Shown here: piece after piece, positions 14,532-24,493 of the stretch
Layout of the letters: every line of letters begins with the position of its first letter
Numbering within the stretch: position 1 is the first letter of the stretch
NCBI RefSeq assembly: GCF_012910705.2
Contig: NZ_WTVG02000032.1
Location: forward strand, 1 to 64,000
DNA from: Aromatoleum anaerobium
Lineage (GTDB): Bacteria > Pseudomonadota > Gammaproteobacteria > Burkholderiales > Rhodocyclaceae
Reading direction: 5' to 3'
Length of the DNA stretch: 64,000 nt
The notes under the pieces: model-generated
The model's database searches: none
Seen by the model: only the letters and a program-made list of their open reading frames with translations
Told to the model about the DNA's origin: nothing
Position numbers and translations under genes: made by a program

Positions 14532-17500
14532 GCGCGAAGTCGCCGACGCTGGAGCCCGCCACCAGGATCTTGCTATCGGCCTGTACGGCCATGCTGCGAC
14601 CGCCGTAATCACCATAATAGAAACCGAGGTCGGTCGTCACCCTGCCGTCGCTGGCGAAGCTGGTGTCAAGACTGCCGTCGGGGTTGTAGCGTGACAGGGC
14701 GAAGTCGCCGTTGCTGGAACCCGCCATCAGGATCGTCCCGTCGTCCTGCACGGCAACACTATAGGCGCCATCATCAAACGAAGATGCGCCGAAGTCCGTT
14801 GTGACCTTGCCATCCCGGACCGTAAACGTCGGCGCCGTATTGATGACAGGAAGACCGGAGGCGTTCGTCACGGCAGCGGTCGCCACGCTCGCCTTGCTTT
14901 CCGCCGTACCCATGCCGTCAGTGTAGGAGGCCACCACGGTGATGGCCTTGCCGACTTGCGCCTGCCCCAGCAGAAGAGTGCTACCCGTAGCGCCGCTGAT
15001 GTTGCTGCCCGCTGCCTGCCATTGGTAGCTGATGGTGCCCAGGCCGTCCGAATCGACCAGTTTATTTGTCGCGGTCAGGGTCTGGCCCAGGCGGGCAGTG
15101 CCGGTGATCGTGACGCTGCCAGACGGAGCATCGTTGACGTTGGCGACCTTTGCCGAGGGTTCGCCGGTAAAGGTGGTAGTTCCACCCAACGTATCGGTGG
15201 TCGTGGCCACTACACGCAGGTGTTTGCCCACCTGGCTCTGGTCGGCTGCGATGCTGTAACTCGGGCCGGTGGCGCCATTGAGGTCGCTCCATCCGCTCGC
15301 GCCATCGCCGGAGACTTGCCACTGGTAGCCAGTGCCCGTCAGCCCGTCGACATCGCTTACGTTGGTCAGACTGGCGGTCAGCCTGCCGCCCTCCTGAGCT
15401 GCGCCGGTGACGGTCAGGGTTCCGCTCGCTTCGCGATCGACGATCACACGGAAGGTGTCGTAAACCGAAGCGCCCTCGCCATCCGTCGCGGTCATTAGAA
15501 GCTCGAAGGCGCCGGTATCGCCCGCGCCAGGCGTGCCCGTCAGGCTGCGGGTCGCAGCATTGAATGACAGCCACGGCGGCAGCCCTGTTCCATTAACCAT
15601 GCTGATCTTGTAGCTCAGAGCCTCGCGGTCAGGGTCGTTGAAAGTGCCGGCCGGTAGGGTGTAGTTGAATGGAATATCAACGGCGCCGATCTGGTCCGGC
15701 ATGGGGGCGACGAGTTGTGGCGCATCATTGCGCGGACTGATCTGCACGGTGGTGCTGCCGCTGATGCTGAGTGCCCCTCCCGTACCCTGGCTACCGGTAT
15801 TGCCGTCGCTGAACGTCCAGTCGATCTGCACCGTCGCCGGCGGCGCGTCCGAAGTGTTGACGTAGGCAATCTGCTGCATTGCCGCATCGACCCGTGCCTG
15901 GGTGGCGTTGGCGTTGAAGGCGAGCGTCAACGTACCTGCACCATTGGTGGTCACGCGACCGATCGTGACGCTGTCAATAGCAAAATAGCTGCCGCTGAGA
16001 AGCGTGGAAAGCGTGCCGCCGGATGCTGCGGAAAACACATCTTCGCCGCTGGCACCGCCATGGCGCGTGAGGGTCAGCGTGGCGCCGTTGTAGTTGCCCG
16101 CGGTGGCAAGTTCGCCGTCGAGGATGTGGACGCCGGGATCGAGAACGACGGGGGAAATGTAGTAATAGGAATCGTGCCCGGAGCCGTAGGACTCCCTATA
16201 GGTCGGGCTGGCAGCGAGCGTGTTCTCCGGGGGCGAAAAGGTCGTGTCAAGGCTGCCGTCGGTGTTGTAGCGTGCCAGCGCGAGGTCACCGTTGTTGGAT
16301 CCCGCTACCAGGATCTTGCCGTCAGCCTGCACGGTAACGCTACGACCCTCGCCGCTATATGGATCGAAGGAGGTCGTGAGCATGCCATCGTTGTCGAAGC
16401 TGGTGTCAAGACTGCCGTCCGTGTTGTAGCGTGCCAGCGCGAAGTTGCCGTTGCTGGATCCCGCTACCAGAATCTTGCCGTCCGCCTGTAAGGTGACGCT
16501 GCGCCCCTCTCCCAAGTTGGTCGTAACCTTGCCATCGCCGCTGAAACTGGTATCGAGCTTGCCGTCGGTGTTATAGCGTGCCAGCGCGGTTTTGCCGCCG
16601 CTGGATCCGGCCACCAGGATTTTGCCGTCAGCTTGCACGGAGACGCTGCGACCCTCATCGCCATACCAACCGAGATCGGTCGTCACCGTGCCATCGCTAT
16701 CGAAGCTGGTGTCAAGACTGCCGTCGGGGTTGTAGCGGACCAAGGCGAAATCACCGCTGCTGCTCCCCGCCACCAGGATCTTGCCGTCAGCCTGCACAGC
16801 GAGGCTGTTTCCGTCGTCATAGAAACCGAGATCGGTCGTCACTGTGCCGTCGCCATCGAAGTTGGCGTCGAGGCTGCCGTCGGTGTTGTAGCGCACCAGC
16901 GCGAAGTTGCCGTTGCTGGATCCCGCTACCAGTATCTTGCCGTCAGCCTGCACGGAGACGCTGCGACCCTCATCGCCATACCAACCGAGATTGGTCGTCA
17001 CCGTGCCGTCGCTATCGAAGCTGGTGTCAAGACTGCCGTCGGGGTTGTAGCGGACCAAGGCGAAATCACCGCCGCTGGTCCCCGCCACCAGGATCTTGCC
17101 GTCAGCCTGCACGGAGACGCTGCGACCCTCTCCGCTATACCAACCGAAGTCGGTCGTCACCGTGCCGTCGCTGGCGAAGCTGGTGTCGAGATTGCCGTCG
17201 ATGTTGTAGCGCACCAGTGCGAAGCCGCTACTGCTGGAGCCAGCCACCAGGATCTTGCCGTCCGCCTGCACGCTGACGCCGTTTCCATAGTCATCGGAAC
17301 CGAAGTCGGTCGTGACCTTGCCATCCGCGACAGTGAACGTCGGCGCCGTATTGGCCGCGAGCAGCCCGGCCCGATCGCTACCCTGAAGCCCGGAAACTTC
17401 GATGTTCCCCGTTGTCCGCTCCAGTACCCAGTCGCCGCCCAGCGCCCCGGCACCCGTCAGATCATTCGACGCCGCCACGTCAGCCCCGGTGGCCGCGGCC

Positions 17501-17850
17501 AGTGCCGCGATGAAAGCCTCTCCAGTGCTGCCCGCAGCGACGTTGCATCCGTACAGCAGCAGATCGCCGCTTGCGCTCAGTGCCTGGCCGATCGCCTGCA
17601 AAGGCATCTGATAGTTGCCGAGAGTGCTCTGATCGAGCGCCGTCGCCCCGAGATGCACCGTGCCGGCCGCCCCATGCGAAACGATCTGGATCGAGTCCAG
17701 TCCGCTATAGCCTGCGAGAGCCGCCTGCATCTGCGCCAGCCCATCCTCGCTCGCCTCGAGCAATACCCATTCGGTATCGGCGCTCAGGCCGGCAATCAGT
17801 GCCTGGAAGTCGGCGACACGGCTATCGATGAAGACAATGTTCTTGGTCAT
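14532..17850 (-). CDS. 5' fragment of the giant RTX gene: DUF4347, first delta-60 block, Ig-like repeats
   Basis: Starts MTKNIVFIDSRVADFQALIA. Residues ~1-150 match DUF4347 (QIVSHGAAGTVHLGATALD, GDLLLYGCNVAAGSTGEAFI). Seven delta-60 repeats follow (VQADGKILVAGSSxGxFALxRYNxDGxLDTSF), then the cadherin-like pair and two Ig-like repeats (GTLTVTGAAQEGGRLTASLT; GSVTITGTARLGQTLTATNK). Two repeats of a second delta-60 block come before the IS. There is no Sec signal peptide, as expected for a type I substrate. Translation runs a few codons into the IS (to 14503) and stops. Confidence 0.75.
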
Positions 17851-18295
17851 GGGCAGGTTCTCGGCAGAGTGACGGAGCAGCGTGCGGTATCAGTCAAGGC
17901 GGACGCACCGTCGTCGCATGAACTTTGGCAGCCCATTGGATGGCGACGATACGGTGGTGAAGCTGCGTACCGAGGGGCGCAATGGGCGTCAGCACGAACG
18001 TGCCGAGGCCGAGGCAACCCGGCTGCCCGCCTGGGTTTCAGGTTAGGGCCCGCGGCTTTGCGTCCGGGGCTTTCGCCCCGTTTGCTTTTTGACTCGTGGC
18101 CGGATTATATGCGCCTGCAATCGGCGCCTCTAATCTTTTCGTCATCTCTATATGCAGATCGAGCGACCCCCGCAAATTTCGTCTTGCAGCGTAGTCGTCA
18201 TACGATCGAACTGTCCGCAAAGACGCCGGTCGACTGCGGCACGGATACTGCAAATGCGGCCGGGATGTTTATCCACGACAACGGGAAAAAATCGA
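17851..18295. other. intergenic region upstream of the RTX gene
   Basis: About 445 bases between the divergent RTX gene and the methyltransferase gene. The plus strand carries a terminator at 18065-18090 with no recognisable gene before it; a 43-codon open frame at 17919-18047 has no recognised similarity. The RTX promoter must lie near 17851-17950. Confidence 0.4.
18065..18090 (+). terminator. rho-independent terminator
   Basis: 6-bp stem CGGGGC/GCCCCG with TTTC loop (18065-18080) followed by TTTGCTTTTT. It lies on the plus strand upstream of the methyltransferase gene, with no clear gene feeding into it. Confidence 0.6.
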
Positions 18296-18922
18296 ATGGA
18301 GCAGGAAGCCATCTGGAGCAAGCGTTACCGCGATGCCGGCGACGAGTATCTGTTCGGCACCGGGCCGAACCGCTTTCTCGCGCACCGCGCGGCGCTTTTC
18401 GCGAGCGGCCGCGACGCGGTGTCGGTCGCTGACGGCGAGGGCCGCAACTCGGTGTGGCTGGCCGAGCAGGGGCTGGACGTGACCGCGGTCGAACTCTCCG
18501 ACGTCGCAATCAAAAAGGCCCGTCGCCTCGCGGTTGGCCGAGGGGTCGAGGTCGAGTTCATCCAGGCGGACATGATGGCCCCCGATTGGCCGCCAGCCCG
18601 GTTCGTCGAGGCTTTCGACTGGGTCGTCGGCATCTTTATCCAGTTCGTCGACGCGGCGGCGCGCGAACGGCAATTCGCCGCGATGAAGCAGCTTGCGCGC
18701 CCCGGTGGACGGATCCTGCTGCAGGGCTACACGCCGAAGCAGCTCGAGTACTGCACCGGCGGGCCGTCGGCGGTCGAGAACCTGTATACGAGCGAACTGC
18801 TGCGCGTTGCGTTCTCCGACTGGGAGATCGAGGAACTCGTCGAGTACGAGGATGATCTCTCGGAAGGCGCAGCACATCGCGGCTGTTCGGCGCTGATCGG
18901 GCTCGTTGCGCGCAAGCCTTGA
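18296..18922 (+). CDS. class I SAM-dependent methyltransferase (TehB-like)
   Basis: 208 residues from the ATG at 18296 (MEQEAIWSKRYRDAGDEYLF), preceded by GGGA. The SAM-binding glycine motif is altered: VSVADGEGRNSVWLAEQGLD corresponds to the usual LDLGCGxGRNxxxLA. Motif II is VTAVELSDVAIKKAR, and the acidic loop is VEFIQADMMAPDW. FDWVVGIFIQF and PGGRILLQGYTPKQL follow, as in thiopurine/tellurite-type methyltransferases. The substrate is not determinable; relatives are annotated as tellurite-resistance TehB-like. The gene is monocistronic as far as can be seen. Confidence 0.85.
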   Translation: MEQEAIWSKRYRDAGDEYLFGTGPNRFLAHRAALFASGRDAVSVADGEGRNSVWLAEQGLDVTAVELSDVAIKKARRLAVGRGVEVEFIQADMMAPDWPPARFVEAFDWVVGIFIQFVDAAARERQFAAMKQLARPGGRILLQGYTPKQLEYCTGGPSAVENLYTSELLRVAFSDWEIEELVEYEDDLSEGAAHRGCSALIGLVARKP

Positions 18923-19458
18923 AAAAACCTTCCCCACCCCTTCCCGCTGGGGCGTGATGACGGAATGTACGGCGGTGCGTATGCACTGGCCGGGCTGCAG
19001 ATCGGGCTTTTCGCGCTGAACCCGCGCGGCGTCAGGAAGAATGGCCCGGATGCTTAGCGCCGGGCGGGAAGTGCGCAGAAATAAAGAAAAAGCCCGAGCA
19101 CTTTCGGGCCCGGGCTGAAATCCACACCAAAGGAGGAGGGTGGAGGAGACAGCTGAAGGTTAGATGAAGAGCTTGTGCGGCGCAACAAGATAAGCAATGA
19201 ATTTTTTTATCCTTCGATTAATCATCCGCATTTATCTATGACACTCTGACATTCCCCCAACAAGGATAGGGAAATGACATGGTGCGGTGCGCAATCTGTG
19301 GAAAGCCCGGTGGAAAGCCTTTTGCCAGCTTCCTGGCCGGGTGACGTACTATGCCGGGGCGGGATAGGGTGGCTATGGATCGACCTTCGCTGCTTTCCCT
19401 GCGCTGCGCAGCAATCGCACATGCACAAATGCAATCGCACAGGAGCGGATCCTCACGC
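18923..19458. other. intergenic, 536 bases, with a minus-strand terminator-like hairpin
   Basis: No protein gene recognised. A hairpin around 19089-19116 (AGCCCGAG/CGGGC...) has its T-rich side on the minus strand (TTTTTCTTTATTT). A purine-rich AAAGGAGGAGGGTGGAGGAG lies at 19129-19148 on the plus strand with no gene following it. Confidence 0.45.
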
Positions 19459-20319
19459 ATGAAAACTCCGAGCAGAATCGAACCGCTGGTGGCCGATGGT
19501 CTCGTCGACCACGTCATCCGTCAGCTCATGAGCGGCAAGGAAGCCATGGTCTATGTCGTCCAGTGTGGTGACGAAGTGCGCTGTGCCAAGGTCTACAAGG
19601 AGGCCAACAAGCGCGGCTTCCACAAGGCGGTCGACTACACCGAAGGGCGCAAGATCAAGAACAGCCGCCAGGCGCGTGCAATGGCCAAGGGCTCGCGCTA
19701 CGGGCGGCAGGAACAGGAGGCCGCGTGGCAGCACGCCGAGGTCGAGGCGCTGCGAGTCCTCGCGGCAGCGGGTGTGCGCGTGCCGATGCCTTACGACTTC
19801 CACGAGGGCGTGTTGCTGATGGAACTGGTGACCGATGAAGACGGCGAACCGGCTCCGCGGCTCAACGATGTGGTGCTGAGCGAGGACGATGCGCGGCAGT
19901 ATCACGCCGATCTCGTGCGACAGGTCGTGCGCATGCTCTGCGCCGGGATCGTCCACGGCGATCTTTCCGAATACAACGTGCTGGTTGACCGCGCTGGCCC
20001 GGTGATCATTGATCTGCCGCAGGCCGTCGATGCCGCGGCCAACAACAACGCCCGCGCCATGCTCGAGCGCGACGTCGACAACCTCGCTGCCTACTTCGGC
20101 CAGTTCGCCCCGGAGCTGCGGGACACCGACTACGGCAAGGAGATCTGGTCGCTGTACGAATCCGGGAAACTGCAGCCCGAGAGCGCGCTCACTGGCGTCT
20201 TCCAGGCCGAAGAGGGGCTCGCCGACCTCGAGGAAGTCATGCAGATCATCGAGGCAGCGCGCAAGGAGGAGGCGGTGCGCCAAGCGGGCAGAGCGGCCGC
20301 CGAGACTCCTGCCGCCTGA
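19459..20319 (+). CDS. RIO-type serine/threonine kinase (PA4780-like)
   Basis: 286 residues from ATG 19459 (MKTPSRIEPLVADGLVDHVI), with AGGAGCGG about 10-18 bases upstream. The fold is RIO1-like: GKEAMVYVVQ (nucleotide loop and start of strand), CAKVYKE (catalytic Lys), the RIO-specific insert RGFHKAVDYTEGRKIKNSRQ, the catalytic loop GIVHGDLSEYNVLV and the metal-binding VIIDLPQAVD. In archaea and eukaryotes RIO kinases act in ribosome maturation; the bacterial proteins have no settled role. The C-terminal 40 residues are helical and charged. Confidence 0.92.
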   Translation: MKTPSRIEPLVADGLVDHVIRQLMSGKEAMVYVVQCGDEVRCAKVYKEANKRGFHKAVDYTEGRKIKNSRQARAMAKGSRYGRQEQEAAWQHAEVEALRVLAAAGVRVPMPYDFHEGVLLMELVTDEDGEPAPRLNDVVLSEDDARQYHADLVRQVVRMLCAGIVHGDLSEYNVLVDRAGPVIIDLPQAVDAAANNNARAMLERDVDNLAAYFGQFAPELRDTDYGKEIWSLYESGKLQPESALTGVFQAEEGLADLEEVMQIIEAARKEEAVRQAGRAAAETPAA

Positions 20320-20346
20320 ACCGCCCGGCGCGACTCGCACTCATTC

Positions 20347-20811
20347 TTATGGTGATTGTGGTGCGAACGCCGACACATCGCCCGGTTTGCGCAACATCTT
20401 GTCGACTTCCGCGAGATGCAATTCCTCGACCTCGATCATCTGTCGCGCAAACTCCTCGAGCGCGACCGAGCGGTCCGTGACGAGCATGAGCAGATCCCGG
20501 TAGAGCTGCAGTGCGGCGCGCTCGGCTTCGAGTGATTCGCGCAGGATCGCCCCGATGTCGTGCTTGTGCGAGTCGAGCAGCGGGCCGATCGCGAGCGACG
20601 GGTAGGCGCCAAGCGTCGTGACCCATTCGCCGACCGCGCGCGCATGCATCAGCGACTCGTCGGCCTGCTCGCGCAGCCACGAGACAATCGGGATGCGGCC
20701 GAAGCCGAACACGAGGAACGAGTAATGCGTGTAGCGCACGACGCCGGCCAGCTCGGATTCGAGGATGCGGTTCAGGACCGCGACGACCGGTTCCCTGTCG
20801 AGTTCCCCCAT
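20347..20811 (-). CDS. ferritin-like / bacterioferritin-type protein
   Basis: 154 residues from the ATG at 20811, which follows a strong AAGGAGG; the in-frame ATG at 20838 has no such site. The four-helix bundle shows di-iron-type ligands: NRILESELAGVVRYTHYSFL (ExxH-like helix), EQADESLMHARAVGEWVTTL (E..H), a third helix ILRESLEAERAALQLYRDLL and EEFARQMIEVEELHLAEVDK (E..ExxH). These positions match bacterioferritin ferroxidase ligands, so iron oxidation or storage is likely. It converges with the RIO kinase gene, only 27 bases apart. Confidence 0.85.
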   Translation of the reverse strand: MGELDREPVVAVLNRILESELAGVVRYTHYSFLVFGFGRIPIVSWLREQADESLMHARAVGEWVTTLGAYPSLAIGPLLDSHKHDIGAILRESLEAERAALQLYRDLLMLVTDRSVALEEFARQMIEVEELHLAEVDKMLRKPGDVSAFAPQSP

Positions 20812-20937
20812 GAGACCCTCCTTTGCGACACTCTGCACGAGGCCCGTTCGCGCGTTGATTCACTCTAGACCACGGCCTGCTGTGCTGCCGGCGCAGGGAC
20901 TGGCACGCCGCAGGCTCGTCGCCCGGACGGGCATCCC

Positions 20938-21216
20938 TTATTCGTGATTCGCGTCGTAGAGCGAGGGAGTGACTCCGGCGTCTGCCAAAAATTCGCGCAA
21001 CTGTTTGACGGATTGTTTGCTGAACTCGTTGCTGTGGTGGGGATGGTGGAGGAAGAACTCGTGGCGGTTCAACTCGACGCGGAAGCGCCCGCCATGGCCT
21101 GTCTCGATGACTGCGCCGAGATGGTTGAGTAACGACTCCACCTCGCGCCATTGAATGTTGCTTTTGGGCGGTTCGTGAAAAATCGATTCCAAGACCGCCC
21201 GGTGCTTGTGACTCAT
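20938..21216 (-). CDS. solitary HicA-like mRNA-interferase fold protein
   Basis: 92 residues from ATG 21216, preceded by AGGAGG. The sequence SHKHRAVLESIFHEPPKSNI, WREVESLLNHLGAVIETGHG, GRFRVELNRHEFFLHHPHHS and SVKQLREFLADAGV has the dsRBD-like HicA fold, but the usual catalytic His (GSHH) context is changed to GGRFRVELN. No HicB antitoxin lies next to it. Stand-alone copies of this kind are common in proteobacterial chromosomes and may not be toxins. Confidence 0.8.
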   Translation of the reverse strand: MSHKHRAVLESIFHEPPKSNIQWREVESLLNHLGAVIETGHGGRFRVELNRHEFFLHHPHHSNEFSKQSVKQLREFLADAGVTPSLYDANHE

Positions 21217-21855
21217 GATCCGGCCTCCTATCGACAGGGCATCATCACGCCCGGTCGGCTGCCCATGCCGGCACGCACGGGACAGGAATGGCGAAAACGC
21301 GCATCGTCGAACGCATTGCAGTCTCCCCCGGCCATGCGACGTGAATGAATAAATCCTAACCCTTGCCGGTCTGCCGGGCAATTGTCCCGCTGCGATATCG
21401 TCCAGGATGCTCGCAATGATCGTCGATCAGCGCGAGCAAGGTGGTTCCGGGCATGGCAAAGGTTCCGTGACGGAAAGGAAAGAGGGGATGGAAGGTTGTA
21501 GCAGATCTGGACGAGGGAACGCACGGATTTCGGCAGACGCAGGGCTGACGCGAGCACTTTCGATCAATCTCCCCCAGGGAATGCGACGTCCTGGTAGACG
21601 GCTGGAGCTGGTAAGCGGAACATTGCTGCCCGCGGGCGCCGGGCAATAAAGGCGAGGCGGGGAAACGCCCGCCGCGACCGCGTCCTTCGGTCGTTGCCGG
21701 TGCGACGCCGGGATTGACCGCGGGCCTCTGGAACACTTTCCAATTCCGGGTGCCCTCTAGCGCTGGCATGGCCCGGCTTACGAGGCCGGGCAGCAGATTA
21801 GACTTTCGTGGAGCATGGCGCTTGCCATCCGCCACGGCAATAAATGGAGTTCAGA
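21217..21855. other. intergenic, 639 bases
   Basis: The divergent upstream region between the HicA-like gene and the DUF3141 gene. I see no convincing gene, RNA or terminator; short open frames lack ribosome sites and recognisable similarity. Confidence 0.45.
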
Positions 21856-24285
21856 ATGAATTTCCCGATACCGGTACCTTCGGCAGCGACACTGCCCTTG
21901 ATGGATCCGTTCGGTTTCGCACGGTCCGCCTTTGACTACTGGCGGGATGCAGTCGAGCGCAGCGTGCTGTTCATGGACGTGATGCGCCATCGTGGCAACC
22001 AGTACCTCGAGCATATCGAAAAGACCAAGCCCAGCGTGCTGGGCTTCGAGACCGAAGTACTGATGGACGGCCGCGAACTGCCGCGGCCGGTGAACTATGA
22101 ACTGATGCGGGTCCTGCCTCCGGCGGGCATCGAGATCGACCCGCTGAGGCGGCCTTTCGTCGTCGTTGACCCACGCGCCGGGCACGGCCCGGGCATCGGC
22201 GGCTTCAAGCCCGACAGCGAGATCGGCGTCGCGCTGCGCGCCGGGCACCCGTGCTACTTCGTCGGTTTTCTGCCCTATCCCGAACCGGGTCAGACCGTGG
22301 AAGACGTGGTCGAGGCGGAAATCGCGTTCCTGCGCCGCGTCATCGAACGTCATCCGAAAACCGCGGAAAAGCCGATGGTCGTGGGCAATTGCCAGGCCGG
22401 CTGGCAGATCATGATGGCCGCGGCGCTGGAGCCGGACCTGTTCGGCCCGATCCTTATCGCCGGCTCGCCGCTTTCGTACTGGGCGGGCGAACGCGGCAAG
22501 GCACCGATGCGCTACACCGGCGGCCTGTCCGGCGGCAGCTGGATGACGGCGCTGCTGAGCGATCTGGGCAACGGGCTGTTCGACGGCGCGTGGCTGGTGC
22601 AGAACTTCGAAAACCTCAACCCGGCCAACACGTGGTGGACCAAGCAGTACCGGGTGTTCGCGAACGTCGATACCGAGGCGGTGCGTTACCTGGAGTTCGA
22701 GCGCTGGTGGGGCGGCCACGTGGTGCTCGGCGGCCAGGAGATCCAGTACATCGTCGATAACCTGTTCATCGGCAACCGCCTTTCGACCGCCCAGCTGATG
22801 ACCTCCGACGGGCGGCGCATCGACTTGCGCAACGTGCGTTCGCCGGTCGTGGTGTTCTGCTCGCGGGGCGACGACATCACGCCGCCACCCCAGGCGCTGG
22901 GCTGGGTGCGCGACCTCTATGAAGGGGTTGACGGCATCATCGCCAACGAACAAACGATAGTTTATTGCGTACACGACAGCACCGGTCACTTGGGCATCTT
23001 CGTCTCGGGCAGCGTCTCGCGCAAGGAGCACACCGAGTTCACCGCCAACATGGACTACATCGACGTGCTGCCGCCGGGACTCTACGAGACGTCGATTTCG
23101 CGCGCCGATGAGCGTGCCGATGCCGGGCTGATCGAGCGCGAGTACCTGCTGGAGTTCACGCCGCGCACGGTCGCGGAACTCGACCGCGAGATCGGGCATC
23201 GGCCCGACGATGAAGCGCGGTTCGCCACCGTCGCCCGCATCTCCGAGATCAACCTGGGCCTCTATCGCCTGTTCTTGCAGCCTTGGGTGCGCGCGCTGTC
23301 GACTCCCTCGTTGGCCAAATGGATGCGGCGCATGCATCCGAACCGTCTCGGCTACCGCCTGCTTTCCGACCGTAATCCGCTCGCCCTGTCACTGCCGGCG
23401 CTCGCCGAGAAGGTGCGGGCCGACCGCCATCCGGTCGGCGAGGACAACGTCTTCCGCAGGGCCGAGACCCTCGTTTCCGAGCAGATCGCCCGCGGTCTCG
23501 ACACGTGGCGCGACCTGCGCGACAAGGCCAGCGAGCAGCTTTTCCTGGACATCTATGGCCAGCCGCTGCTGCAGGTTCTCGTCGGCCTGCGCGCCGACGG
23601 ACAGCCGCACCGCCGGCGTCCCGGCACCGAGCTTGAGCATCGTCGCTTCATCGAGCGCCGTCAGGCCGAGCTTCACGCTCGTGTCGCAGCCGGTGGCAGC
23701 CACGAGGCCATGATGCGCTCGACCATCTACGTGCTGGGCGGAGCCCCTGCGACTGACGAGCGCAATTTCAAGCGGATGCGTGCGTCGCGGGCGGAACTCG
23801 AGCCGGGCCTCAAGCTGGCCGACTTCAAGCACCTGCTGCGCGAGCAGTTCTTCATCCTCAAGCACGACCGCGAGGCGGCGCTGGAGGCGATTCCGGCCTT
23901 GCTCAAGGGACAGAGCGCCGCCGAAATCGATGCCCACCTGAAGCAGATCGAGCACGTGCTGGCCGCCAGCGGCGACCTCAGCGCGCACGCTGCGGATCGA
24001 TTCGAGCGCATCAAGTCGCTGTTCCTGCGTGCGCGCCCGAACGCCGCCGAGGGGGCACCGACGTCCGCGGGCGCGGCAGCGGAATCCCCGCCGGCCGGCA
24101 TGAACGACCCTGCATCGCCCGCGCCGGTCGCCATCACGGTGGAGCCGCAACAAGCGGTCACGAGCGGTCTTCCGGCGGCCGAGGCGCAGCGCGCACAGGA
24201 TGGCGCCAGCGGCCGCACGGCAGACGGCGACAAGGCCGCCGCTACCCCGCGGCGACGCGCGCCGCGCAAACCACGCAACGCCTGA
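21856..24285 (+). CDS. DUF3141 protein, PHA-synthase-like alpha/beta hydrolase
   Basis: 809 residues from the ATG at 21856, which has GGAG six bases upstream; an ATG at 21844 is part of that site. Residues ~20-400 form an alpha/beta-hydrolase resembling poly-hydroxyalkanoate synthase: FVVVDPRAGHGPGIGGFKPD, then the nucleophile elbow GNCQAGWQIM (GxCxG, Cys as in PHA synthases), an Asp loop (VVVFCSRGDDITPP) and the active His in HDSTGHLGIFVSGSVS. Residues ~400-700 are a helical extension specific to DUF3141, and the last ~100 residues are low-complexity Ala/Pro/Arg. The enzyme is probably cytoplasmic; the substrate is unknown and polymer or hydroxyacyl-CoA chemistry is a guess. Confidence 0.9.
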   Translation: MNFPIPVPSAATLPLMDPFGFARSAFDYWRDAVERSVLFMDVMRHRGNQYLEHIEKTKPSVLGFETEVLMDGRELPRPVNYELMRVLPPAGIEIDPLRRPFVVVDPRAGHGPGIGGFKPDSEIGVALRAGHPCYFVGFLPYPEPGQTVEDVVEAEIAFLRRVIERHPKTAEKPMVVGNCQAGWQIMMAAALEPDLFGPILIAGSPLSYWAGERGKAPMRYTGGLSGGSWMTALLSDLGNGLFDGAWLVQNFENLNPANTWWTKQYRVFANVDTEAVRYLEFERWWGGHVVLGGQEIQYIVDNLFIGNRLSTAQLMTSDGRRIDLRNVRSPVVVFCSRGDDITPPPQALGWVRDLYEGVDGIIANEQTIVYCVHDSTGHLGIFVSGSVSRKEHTEFTANMDYIDVLPPGLYETSISRADERADAGLIEREYLLEFTPRTVAELDREIGHRPDDEARFATVARISEINLGLYRLFLQPWVRALSTPSLAKWMRRMHPNRLGYRLLSDRNPLALSLPALAEKVRADRHPVGEDNVFRRAETLVSEQIARGLDTWRDLRDKASEQLFLDIYGQPLLQVLVGLRADGQPHRRRPGTELEHRRFIERRQAELHARVAAGGSHEAMMRSTIYVLGGAPATDERNFKRMRASRAELEPGLKLADFKHLLREQFFILKHDREAALEAIPALLKGQSAAEIDAHLKQIEHVLAASGDLSAHAADRFERIKSLFLRARPNAAEGAPTSAGAAAESPPAGMNDPASPAPVAITVEPQQAVTSGLPAAEAQRAQDGASGRTADGDKAAATPRRRAPRKPRNA

Positions 24286-24493
24286 TCGCGTTTCCCGGTC
24301 GCACCACGCCCCCTCCGTCTGAACGCCACTGATCGGGTTCCGGACGGGCGGAGGAGGGAACGCAGCCGCACGGCCTCGTGCGGCTGCGTCGCTTCAATGG
24401 GCACATTACTCGCCGCAGCACGTTGCCTTGCGGCTGGCGACGGACGACAGCGGATGCTAAGAATAAACGAGACATTCTCGAAGGATGCGGAAC

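Larger units (their letters stand above)
9267..17850 (-). pseudogene. giant RTX adhesin-like type I secretion substrate, broken by an IS630 element and a one-base loss
   Basis: The original gene ran from ATG 17850 to the stop at 9267. Taking out the IS (13393-14529) plus one TA rejoins GACTTCGCGCTA with GCACGCTACAAC, restoring DFALARYN, a repeat unit seen many times in this protein. After that removal 7445 bases remain, one short of a multiple of three, and the frame changes in a C-rich tract near 11735-11755; one extra C gives TTPPPPTPEGNVINGT and a continuous protein of about 2481 residues. Order: DUF4347 (1-150), seven delta-60 repeats, cadherin-like and putative-Ig domains, two Ig-like repeats, seven more delta-60 repeats, the same cadherin-like pair again, an RTX calcium-binding array and a C-terminal secretion signal. 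It is likely a surface or released adhesin, now dead unless the lesions revert. Confidence 0.85.

Noticed and set aside
9267-17850. CRISPR-like or satellite array, because of the regular repeats
   Set aside because: The repeats are coding (RTX nonapeptides and delta-60 units) with codon-level variation, not identical repeats with unique spacers.
16578-18432. Plus-strand open frames opposite the delta-60 repeats
   Set aside because: Mirror image of the repeated minus-strand gene, with no start signals and no known domain.
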